DNA from: Setophaga petechia
Lineage: Eukaryota > Chordata > Aves > Passeriformes > Parulidae
DNA: 64,000 bases
Assembly (NCBI GenBank): GCA_024362935.1
Contig: JANCRA010000114.1
Coordinates: 310,001-374,000 of the forward strand
Direction of reading: 5' to 3'
This document shows positions 55,340 to 64,000 of this stretch, piece by piece. Positions within the stretch are counted from its first letter, which is position 1. Every line of letters begins with the position of its first letter. The position numbers and the translations under genes were made by a program. The notes below the pieces were generated by a model. That model saw only the letters and a program-made list of their open reading frames with translations, was not told where the DNA came from and ran no database searches.

Positions 55340-55721
55340 TGTCACAGACATTTTTTTGTAAACATCCTTTCTTATGATTTTTCCTGTGGAAGCTGAGAAG
55401 TTTCAGCAACAAGATGTAAACAATGGTTATCTGCTGCTGTGGAATGCATCAAGTGTGTTTGTGATTGGGCCATCTTGAATGTTTACAATTAATGGCCAAC
55501 CACAAACCAGATAGATTGGACTCTCTGTCCTGGCCACAGATCTTTGTTATTCATTCTTTTCTATTCTTAGCTAGGCTTCTGAGGAAATCTTTCCTTCTAT
55601 TCCTTTTAGTATAGTCATAATGTAATATATATATCATAAAATAATAAATCAAGCCTTCTGAACATGGAGTCAACATTCTCGTCTCTTGCCTCATCCAAGA
55701 ACCCCTGTGAACACTGTCACA
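55340..55721 (+). mobile_element. Solo LTR, copy B
   Basis: Counterpart of 6990-7371 with the same flanking TGGGCC / TTGGCC, so the LTR was present before the duplication. Confidence 0.78.
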
Positions 55722-57448
55722 TTGGCCCCCAAAGGACACAGGACCTGATGATTTGTGGTTCCCCACTCCAGTATCTGGCACTGGGACATCCCTCGGTACC
55801 CAGACCAGAGAGCTCCCTCGTCCCAGACAGCTCCTGGCAATGGAGTGTTTAGGAAATGCCACAGGCTGTGGGGATCAGCTGTAGGGCATGGCCAGGGATG
55901 GTCACTGACCATCATGTTCACACATGACCAGCTCTTTCATCCCCTTTTCTCTGTTGATTCATGTTTGTTCTTTCACAAACCATCATGGTGCCACCCTTTC
56001 CCTTCCTGTGGTCCTTTCTTAGGCTTCCCATGGGAAATCTTGCACATTCCCCAAATTATCTTTGTGGATTTCCATCATGAATCTCAGACGTGATGCAGAA
56101 CCCTCCATGCTCAGCTGGGGAGGTCATGCTGGAAAGCTCTGCCATTGACCCCCTTGGTGAGTCTTTCATGAGGAGGTGTCAGAACTTTCCTTATATAATT
56201 TATCTTCTGATTTTAAATTGGAATGGCCCTAAAATATTATCTACTGCAACCTCCTTGCTGTGGGAAGTCACAACTACCACTGGAACAGATGGCCAAAGCT
56301 CCTGACCTTGAACACTTTTTGGGATGGGGCATTCACTTCTATGGACAACCTGTTTCTGAATTGTCATCCTCATCACAAAGTATTTCTTTCTTACATCAAA
56401 TCTAAATTTATCCTTGAGCATTTTAAATGCTATGTCCCTTCCTCTGCCATTACAGGCCTATAAAAATATTTCAATTTTTCTTAGACTATGACCACAATGT
56501 TTTAATCTGAAAAGACCTTGAAAGGACACAAAAATCACCCGAGATGGGATTTGGAGGCCTCAAGCACATGACCCAGAGAGAATGATGGCCATGGGCCTAG
56601 TGGTGTGAAGACTGAGAACAGAACAGGAGTAGTCTGAGAGGGCTTGGAGGGTGGTTTCAGAGATGGTAGAACTCTTCTTCATTGTAAAAAAGAGCCTGAG
56701 AAAAAAATGATGCCACACAGATCAGCTGGGGAGGACCAGACTGGACACAAGGAGAAAGGAATTTCTATTCCAGGGCAGGGCTGTGGTGCAACACATCCCC
56801 CAGAAGGAGCCTGGAGCAGCCCAAGGCTTTGTGTGGGCAGGCAGAGGCAGACAGGAGGCAGAGCTGTCAGCAAAGGAAGGGCCCAGCCAGGTGGGGCAGC
56901 CAGGGGATGCCGACAGCCTGCAGGGACAGAGGCGCAGGGCAGGGACAGGGTGGGACAGCCTGGGCTGCACAGGGCACAGGGATGGGCAGCAGCTGCAAGA
57001 CAGCCCTGCCAGAGCCAACTGGGGCAGCACTTTGGCCATGGCTGCTGGGCCTGGGCCTGAGGCCACCAGGAGACAAGTGACCCTTGCAGGCTTGGGGCCT
57101 CATTGCCTCCTTGTCCCTGCTCAGCATCCAGCACACTGCCCGGTGTCACAATAAACATACACTTTCTAACTTTAAACTGTTAGAGATTCTTTGTCCATCA
57201 CAGTTGGATATCGATACTAGATCAATATCCATGTATTTTTAATAAATCACATCACTGCCTCCAGTGTTCTGCTCTAACTGGAACCTGGGGACACTTTCTC
57301 AGTTGTGTCCCTCAGCGGGACCCATTAAAACTCCACAAAACTTTGATGTTTAAATTTAACCATGAGTTCTTGAGAAGTTTTTGAAGACACTCTCAGGGAT
57401 AGAGTCTGATGTAAACAACACCAAAGTCCCAAGAGGCTCATTAAAGTC
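55722..57448 (+). other. OR upstream region (copy B)
   Basis: Counterpart of 7378-9100. Differences concentrate at 56790-57080, where several substitutions and a 2-bp net deletion (GGCCACCAGGAG against GGCAGGAGCAGGAG) occur. Confidence 0.55.
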
Positions 57449-57652
57449 CTTGTGCTGTGTCTGTGCTGCTGAGCTTTAAAGGAACAGCTCTTCCCAGGGC
57501 CAGCTCCTCTCCCAGCCCAGCAGGGCTGAGGGCTCTGCCTGCAGGCACTGAGGGGACAGGAGCCAGGCAGAGACAGGCTGAAGGCAATCAGGATTGGGAA
57601 GACATTGAGCTGAGACTTCACCTGGGGAAACATCTTCACAACCCTGTGCATG
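57449..57652 (+). other. Putative 5' non-coding exon of OR gene (copy B)
   Basis: Ends with the donor GTGAGT at 57653-57658, as in copy A. The exon start is undefined. Confidence 0.4.
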
Positions 57653-58944
57653 GTGAGTGTGTGGGTGCAGGGCAATGTCTCCTGTGCTCCTGGAGGGATC
57701 TCCTGAAGCCGGCACACCCCACAGCCTGGGGGATGTGTCAGGAGGATTCTCCCAGTTTCTCTGTGGTGGCAGCAGTGGCGGCAGCGGCGGTAGCAGAAGA
57801 GGAGGAGGAGGAGGAGGAGGAGGTGCTGCAGAGCGGGGCTGCCCTGGGCACCGTCAGAGGGACAGGGCAGGACGGCTCCTGCTGCCAGGGACAGCTGCAG
57901 GGGCTGAAGCTGGGGCTGCAGCCAGGGCTGCCCTGGGCTGTCCTGCAGAGCAGCTCCTGCAGCCCTCAGGGCTCTTGGCCAGCCCAGGCCATGTGCCACC
58001 TGCCAGGGGCAGCTCTCAGCCTGCCTGGCAGCTCCCCATGGACTCTGCACGGGAGAAGTTGGAGGTGGAAGGAGCCACCCCCATCAGGGCAGATTCCTCC
58101 TGCTCTGGAGATGGTGCTGCATGGCCAGGGCTGCTCTCAGCTTTCTCCTAAAGGGAAGGGAAAGGGGCTGTCAGCTTTGGCTGTGTCACTGACACTCCTG
58201 CACTGTCACCCTGGGCATCAGCAGATGGGCCTCAGGTCTCCCTCAGAAAGTGCCTCCTCAGCCTCCTCTCCCTACAGACAGCAACAGCAGCACCTTGGCT
58301 TGCAGCATTTCTGTTTGTCGGGCCTGCCCTTAAGGCCCTGCTGCCAGGGAGATGCCCCTGGGCAGTGCCCTGTGCTGGGAGGGGTCTGCAGGGCAGAGCT
58401 GAGCCCCCGGGACTGGGCTGGGCTTTGGCAGCACTGACAGGGACAGGGTTTGGATAGAGAGAAACAGCTCCCAGTAGGCACAACTCCAAGCAGCAGAGAG
58501 CCAGACCAACCCTTGGCATCCTTCCCTGTCCAGCTGCACAGGGAAAGAGAGAAAAGTTGGAGAGAGTGATTCTGAAAATGGAGTCTTCAAAAAGGCCACG
58601 TTATTTTTAAATTCAGTTTTAAACTTTTTCATCCTATACTAGAGAGGGGTGAAATGAGCATAGGGCACCTGTGTAGGACCAGCAGGTCTGAGTGCACTGG
58701 GGCACAGAGAGTCCTGTTTTCCCTCTGGGCTCTCCAGTGTTCAGGCTAAGAGCAATGCTGAGAACAGGACTTCTGTCCCTTCCAAAAAACACACAGTTAC
58801 TTAGAAACCCAAACCTACACTCAAAAAAAAAAAAAAAAAAAAGGAAAGGTAAGTGAAATTTCGCCAAAGAAAGAGAAGCAATTTTTATTGCTTGTGTAAG
58901 AAAATAGCATAGGATTGACTCAAGGTATTTTGTCCAAATTATCA

Positions 58945-58961
58945 GTGTTGTCTTTGAACAG
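58945..58961 (+). promoter_or_regulatory. Splice acceptor of OR coding exon (copy B)
   Basis: Same GTGTTGTCTTTGAACAG as in copy A, 23 bases before the ATG at 58985. Confidence 0.55.
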
Positions 58962-58984
58962 CTCACAATGTCCAGAATGAAGAA

Positions 58985-60124
58985 ATGTCCAACAGCAGCT
59001 CCATCAGGCACTTCCTCCTGCTGGCATTGGCAGACACGCGGCAGCTGCAGCTCCTGCACTTCTGCCTCTTGCTGGGCATCTCCCTGGCTGCCCTCCTGGG
59101 CAACGGCCTCATCATCAGCGCCGTAGCCTGCGGCCACCACCTGCACACGCCCATGTTCTTCTTCCTGCTCAACCTGGCCCTCAGCGACCTGGGCTGCATC
59201 TGCACCACTGTCCCCAAAGCCATGCACAATTCCCTCTGGGACACCAGGGACATCTCCTACACTGGATGTGCTGCACAGGTATTTTTCTTTGCCTTTTTCA
59301 TTGCATCAGAATTTGCATTTCTCACCATCATGTGCTACGACCGCTACGTGTCCATCTGCAAACCCCTGCACTACGGGACCCTCCTGGGCAGCAGAGCTTG
59401 TGCCCACATGGCAGCAGCTGCCTGGGCCAGTGGCTTTCTCAATGCTCTCATGCACACAGCCAATACATTTTCCCTGCCCCTGTGCCATGGCAATGTCCTG
59501 GACCAGTTCTTCTGTGAAGTTCCCCAGATCCTCAAACTCTCCTGCTCACACTCCAGCTTAAGGGAAGTTGGGCTTCTTGTGGTCACTTTCTGTTTAGGTT
59601 TTGGTGGTTTTGTGTTCATTGTTTTCTCCTATGTGCAGATCTTCAGGGTTGTGCTGAGGATCCCCTCTGAGCAGGGACGGCACAAAGCCTTTTCCACCTG
59701 CCTCCCTCACTTGGTCGTGCTCTCCCTGTTCCTCAGCACTGACACATTTGCTCACTTGAAACCCCCCTCCATGTCCTCCCCATCCCTGGATCTGGCCCTG
59801 TCAGTTCTGTACTCAGTGGTGCCTCCAGCCCTGAACCCCTTCATTTACAGCCTGAGGAACCAGGAGCTCAAGGAATCTCTTAGGAAAGTTGTGACTGGAT
59901 GCTTTTCAGCCTCTTCATTGTCGCATAACAGCCCTCACAGTGCTTTGCATTGGGAACCAGAGAGGAGCTGGAAACACACCCCTGTTTTGGGTCCTGCTGT
60001 CTCTCAGCATTCTCCCACTGTCAAGGAGCGTCAGGTGGGTCAGGTCCTGGGAAGGGACAGCAGGCCAGAGACAAAAATTAACCAAAGGGATATTCCAGAC
60101 TGTATGGCATTAGTTCTCATATAA
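58985..60124 (+). CDS. Olfactory receptor, OR14-like (gamma-c), copy B
   Basis: 379 residues. Identical to the receptor at 10631-11770 except Cys for Ser at residue 71 (TCC to TGC), near the end of TM2. All OR motifs are intact (LLGNGLI, MCYDRYVSICKPLHY, KAFSTCLPHL, NPFIYSLRN) and the 68-residue extra tail is retained. A new cysteine next to the extracellular side could in principle alter disulfide pairing or ligand contacts. No frame disruption. Expected location and signalling as for the first copy. Confidence 0.93.
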   Translation: MSNSSSIRHFLLLALADTRQLQLLHFCLLLGISLAALLGNGLIISAVACGHHLHTPMFFFLLNLALSDLGCICTTVPKAMHNSLWDTRDISYTGCAAQVFFFAFFIASEFAFLTIMCYDRYVSICKPLHYGTLLGSRACAHMAAAAWASGFLNALMHTANTFSLPLCHGNVLDQFFCEVPQILKLSCSHSSLREVGLLVVTFCLGFGGFVFIVFSYVQIFRVVLRIPSEQGRHKAFSTCLPHLVVLSLFLSTDTFAHLKPPSMSSPSLDLALSVLYSVVPPALNPFIYSLRNQELKESLRKVVTGCFSASSLSHNSPHSALHWEPERSWKHTPVLGPAVSQHSPTVKERQVGQVLGRDSRPETKINQRDIPDCMALVLI

Positions 60125-61440
60125 AAGCAAAGGAAGGAGGAAGAATAGGGGGCATTTCCTATTTACAGTGTTTGCCTTCTTGATCAACCACTACACCTGC
60201 TGAAGTTCTGCTTCCTGCAAAGAGGCTGAACATCACTTGCTGACAGAAGAAGAGAATAAAATTATTGGGGGTTTTCCTCATTTCTGGTACATGTAAAAAC
60301 TTCCCCTTTTGCTACAGAAAACTGCCTTATCTCAATCTACGATTTGTCTCCCATAACATTTTCTCTCCCCTATCCAGCCAAGGAGGGGAGGGCTAGAGTT
60401 GCTTGGTAGGCGCATGGACTCCAGCAGAGGTAACCCAACAGAAGAAGCCACAGAAAGCCTGCTTTCCTCTGTCAGCAGCTCTCACTGCATACCATGAGAG
60501 GCCAAGTCTGCCCTTAAGTATATTTTCAATGTTTTTCCGTATCTGATTCTGTTATATTAAAATAAATGTTCTTATACACCCCCTTCAACCTAATTATCCC
60601 TCCTGCTTCTATGACCCACAGAAATTGTGCAAGAAGGGAGTCTGACATGGTATTTAGGTGAAATAAATGAATATGCAATGACTTTGTAAAAAATTTTGTA
60701 CTATTCTTATCACAGCAGGAATGAACAGCAATGGGCACAGCTTTGTGGCTACCCCAGCTTTGGCATGGGCCCTGGGCCTGGAGCAGGAGTAGCTCTTGAG
60801 GGTTCCAAGGCCGCGGCTCTTGTGCTGCCCTGGGCAGATGGGATGGCAGCACGGGCTGCAGAGCTCTCAGCACCTCAGCCCGAGGGGAGCAGGGCAGCCA
60901 GGGAGCCTCCTTTGGCCTTGGCCAAGCACCTTCCCCCATGGCTGGAGCTGAGTCCTGTGGCAGCTGCAGCTGCTGCTGTGGCCTTGGCAGGGGCTGAGGC
61001 CGTGGGGCCAGTGGGCAGAGCAGCCTGGGCTGAGCAGAGCTGTGGGGCCAGAGCCGGCTGGGCTGGGCTGGGGACAGGCCCTTGGTGCTGGCCAGAGCTC
61101 AGGGCAGCTGGCAGAGCTTGCAGGGAGCTGGGCTGGGCTCAGAGAGCTGGTCCAGAAACCATCAGTGTCCATCTCAGCCTGGCGGAGCGTGCAGGGGCAG
61201 GACTCAGGCCAGGCCTTGTGGGGCAGGGCCAGCGCCTGTGCAAGGCATTGCAAACAGGCAAGTGGCCCAGAGAGGAGGCTGCTCTGTGCCCTTGGTGGCG
61301 TGGACAGAGCAGGGAGGGGGCCCAGGACATTTGTCAGTGGCAGTTTCTGTCCCCATATGTTGGCAGCCTGGGCTGCTGAGCCCAGCTTTGGCCTGAGCGG
61401 AGTTTGGATGTGGCCCAGCTCCATCCTCCTGCAGGGCTCA
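60125..61440. other. OR downstream flank (copy B)
   Basis: Counterpart of 11771-13085, with more differences towards its right end. GC-rich overlapping frames (up to 361 codons on the minus strand) lack domains and are not called. Confidence 0.5.
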
Positions 61441-62515
61441 GGGTCTGTTCCTGGCCATGGCCAGCCCTGGCTGGCCTCTCTGCTGGCCCAGAGGCCGGCA
61501 GAGCCCGGGGCAGGGCTGTCTGTGCAGCCCCACAGGTGCCAGGGCCTCTGCAGGAGCTGGCAGAGGCTGCCCAGCAGGGAGGCCATGGGGCACAGAGCCC
61601 CAAGGCTGCTGTGGGCACCACGGCACAGGGGCCGTTCCCAGCCGCAATGCTCCTGGCCTGGGCTGGGCCTGCACAGGGGCTGGGCCACCATGGCTGGGCC
61701 AGCACAGGGCCACAAAGGGGCCACGCAGCCGCTGCCGGGGCTGACAGCAAGGCCAGGCACACACAAGCAATTGCTGAGCATGGCCTGCGCTGGCCAGGCC
61801 TGACTGTGCCAAAGGCAGAGCTCAGCTGCCCTTGGGGGCTGCAGCAACACTCCAGAGCCCAAAGAGCCTCCATGGCTGTGCTGGAGACCAAGGCTGAAGC
61901 AGGGAAATGCAGGGCTGCTGCAGGATGGGGAGGGCATTGAATTCCAGCACACACCTCAGCTCTCTGATGATCCCGGCACCGTGCTGGGCCCTGTTCCAGA
62001 CTGGAGCAGAGCAGATGTTGATGGGACAGGAGCCCTGCGGGGTTCTCAGGGACTTGGAGCTTGCAGGGTGCTGTGCTCTCCCTCAGATGCTCTTGGAGGG
62101 ATCCAATCCCAGCTGGGCACCTCAGGGCACAAGTGGCACTGCCTGTTCATGAGCACGCAACTGATGTCTGCCTGGAAAGGAGCACAGGCTTTAATACTTT
62201 TTTGTTTGACAATATACAGAGAAATCTTTATTATCTGGGTCATCTGTGTACTTTTAGAAGTTTTCCCATCAGGAACAGGGATTTCCTGGAAGTGTACTGA
62301 TGGCAGAAGGAGAAGGAATACTGATCTTCTCCTCTTCTTCTGTCAGCAATATTCAGTCTATTATTTAATCTTTCTTTTCCATCAGGTGTTTCTAGCTCTC
62401 CTCTTTAAATTGCCATGTCTAAGGACATCTCTTCATTTAGAGAAGATGGATCTATGTCCTTCCTGCTACTCCCAGATTTGCTCTTCTAGGTCCTCTTTGG
62501 TCATTCAAGTATCTC
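61441..62515. other. Segment present only in copy B
   Basis: About 1.07 kb, GC-rich to 62160 then AT-rich, missing from copy A between 13085 and 13120. Either deleted from copy A or inserted here. No transposon ends, target duplication or gene were recognised. Confidence 0.6.
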
Positions 62516-64000
62516 TCAACTGACTGGTTTCATGCTTTGAGCTGCAAGAAGTTGTCCAATCTTTCTGAAATTGAAATAAATATATAATAAACATCATCTC
62601 AATTGTGTTTATATTTATCAGGGTATTGTGTTTTTTCTCATATCTTTGTCTAGAACTGTCCCTGTGCAGAAATCCCTTGGGGATGGGGGACATGTCAGAT
62701 CCTGCTGGGACGTCCCAGAGAGCTGAGGGAAGAGCTGTGACAATTATTAAATTGTTCAAATATTCAACTTGTGTTTTTTGGTAAGAAATCTTTCTGTGCT
62801 TCTGAGTGTCACCAGTCCTTGAGCCCAAATGACACAAACCTGATGAGTTGTGGTTCCCACTGCAGGGGCTGCACTTGGACCTTGGCTCTGCACAGGAGAG
62901 CTCTTCATCCCCTTTCTCTCTTTTCCTCCCCCTGGGCATGTAGGGAGCTCCTGACTTCAGTGTGTGACTCGTGTGTGCAAAGAGCAAATCTGGGCAGAAT
63001 TGGGGCAGGGAGGGTTTGGGGAGAGCTTGGGATCTGTGCTGGTCACAGAAGGTGTTTTCCATTGCTCTGAGACTGTCTGCTGTGGAAAGTGGATTTAATA
63101 TCCAGCAGAGGAATGACTTTTTCATTGGATGTTGCAGTGCCTTCCCTTGTCTTTGTTGGCTGGCAAGAAATGAACATCCCTGTGTGTCTCGGGCAGCTCC
63201 TTCTGCAAGGAAAGCAGGTGGGAGTTGGAGCCAAGGAGCTGAAAGCTGCAGGTGCAGCCTGGGCTGGAGGGAGCTGAGATTTGCACAAGGCTGCTCTGAG
63301 TGCCAGGGCTTGGATGGGGGAAATGGTGAGGTGGGGGTAGGGACAGAGTCTGATTGATTGTCAGCCATGAAGGGTCTTGATTTTCATATCCATTCCAACT
63401 GCGTGAGGAGGTACTTGGATTCAGTGTCAACTGGAGATTGCACATATCAATAAATTAACAGGAAAAAAAACTAAACAGGACCTTAAAATCTCTTCTCACT
63501 GTCTTTTTAAATATCATGTATTCACTTTGAATACACTACTGAGATCTACTTAACCACAAAAGATTTGAAAATTAAATCAAATTATTCCCAGAGGCTTGAC
63601 TTGTTAAGGTGTTCTGAATGTTAATGAGCCCTGGGACACTGAATTCCTGCACTGAAGAGCTGAAGGCTGAAGAAGCCTCTGCAGCAGGAAAATTCAGCAG
63701 CAGCCTCCAAGGTGCTGAGGATGCCAGCAGCCCCCACTGAGGCCATCCCTGCCCAGAGAGCGTGGGGGAATGGGCAGACAAGGAGAGCGTCCCTGGGGCT
63801 GGGGCAGCACAACTCAGAGGCACCAGCGGCTCCAGCTGGGCAATGGAGCGTGGGATGTGGCTGGGAAAGCCCTGCCTGGGCTGGGCCAAGCAGGACACAC
63901 AAGCCCTGGCTCCCCTTCCCTAAAAAACTCTCTCAGTGAGACATTTTAAAGGAATTTCAATTGTTTGTGTCCTCTTCGTTGGACTCCCTGGAGAAATAAG
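62516..64000 (+). repeat. Counterpart of inverted-repeat left arm (copy B), truncated by window
   Basis: Matches 13120-14500. It is weak at first (the 62640-62800 region is only loosely similar), then close at 63120-63420 with 13600-13920 and nearly identical at 63600-63960 with 14095-14460. It is also the reverse complement of 21590-21905. The second unit therefore probably contains its own inverted repeat beyond the window end. Confidence 0.8.

Larger units (their letters stand above)
48351..61440 (+). repeat. Segmental duplication, copy B
   Basis: Direct counterpart of 1-13085. About sixteen substitutions are visible in the first 3 kb, none found by eye from about 3.0 to 7.89 kb (51.35-56.24 kb here), then scattered changes and small indels. 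From 61440 this copy continues with about 1.07 kb missing from copy A; homology to 13120-14500 then resumes to the window end. Confidence 0.93.

Noticed and set aside
60867..61952. 361-codon minus-strand frame
   Set aside because: Runs across the copy A/B breakpoint, is not kept in copy A, and overlaps plus-strand frames of similar length; no domain.

Overview
The window looks like songbird (passerine) nuclear DNA from a repeat-rich, ampliconic region. Three olfactory receptor genes of the avian OR14-like (gamma-c) type, a CR1 LINE fragment, avian endogenous retroviruses (ERVs), solo LTRs of types seen in passerine genomes, and a C2H2 zinc-finger pseudogene of the expanded avian family all point that way. 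There are no bacterial features and no CRISPR. Species and chromosome cannot be read from the sequence.

Layout. Positions 1-5395 hold most of a minus-strand ERV (gag, a decayed pol, 5' LTR), cut by the window start. A solo LTR lies at 6990-7371, and an OR gene with its 5' splice signals at 9.1-11.8 kb. From 13.4 to 22.7 kb there is a broken inverted repeat whose arms carry TGTGATGTCACA minisatellites, a G-rich/proline-coding block and other shared segments. A CR1 fragment follows at 24.2 kb and a second OR gene, inverted, at 26.4-27.4 kb. A second ERV remnant with gag fused to env, its 5' LTR and a lysine-tRNA primer site occupies 30.2-32.6 kb. From 32.6 to 45 kb the sequence is a patchwork of two satellites (37-bp and about 190-bp units), several LTR-like blocks, a 39-bp minisatellite and a CpG island. 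A zinc-finger pseudogene lies at 45.0-46.1 kb, and the ERV of the left edge recurs in more complete form at 46.2-53.7 kb with an almost open env.

The dominant fact is a direct duplication. Bases 1 to about 13085 recur at 48351 to about 61440, almost unchanged, and weaker homology continues to the window end. The repeat period is about 48.35 kb, so the window holds one full unit plus the first third of the next. The inverted OR pair sits inside each unit.

The only probably functional protein genes are the three OR genes, at 10631, 27368 (minus) and 58985. Each has a splice acceptor just upstream of its ATG, as expected for single-coding-exon ORs with a 5' UTR intron. The first and third encode a 379-residue protein with an unusual C-terminal tail and differ by one residue. 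The second is a standard 310-residue receptor. It shares an almost identical first 315 nucleotides with the others but differs through the ligand-pocket segments, which looks like gene conversion between inverted copies. All retroviral genes carry stops, frameshifts or deletions.
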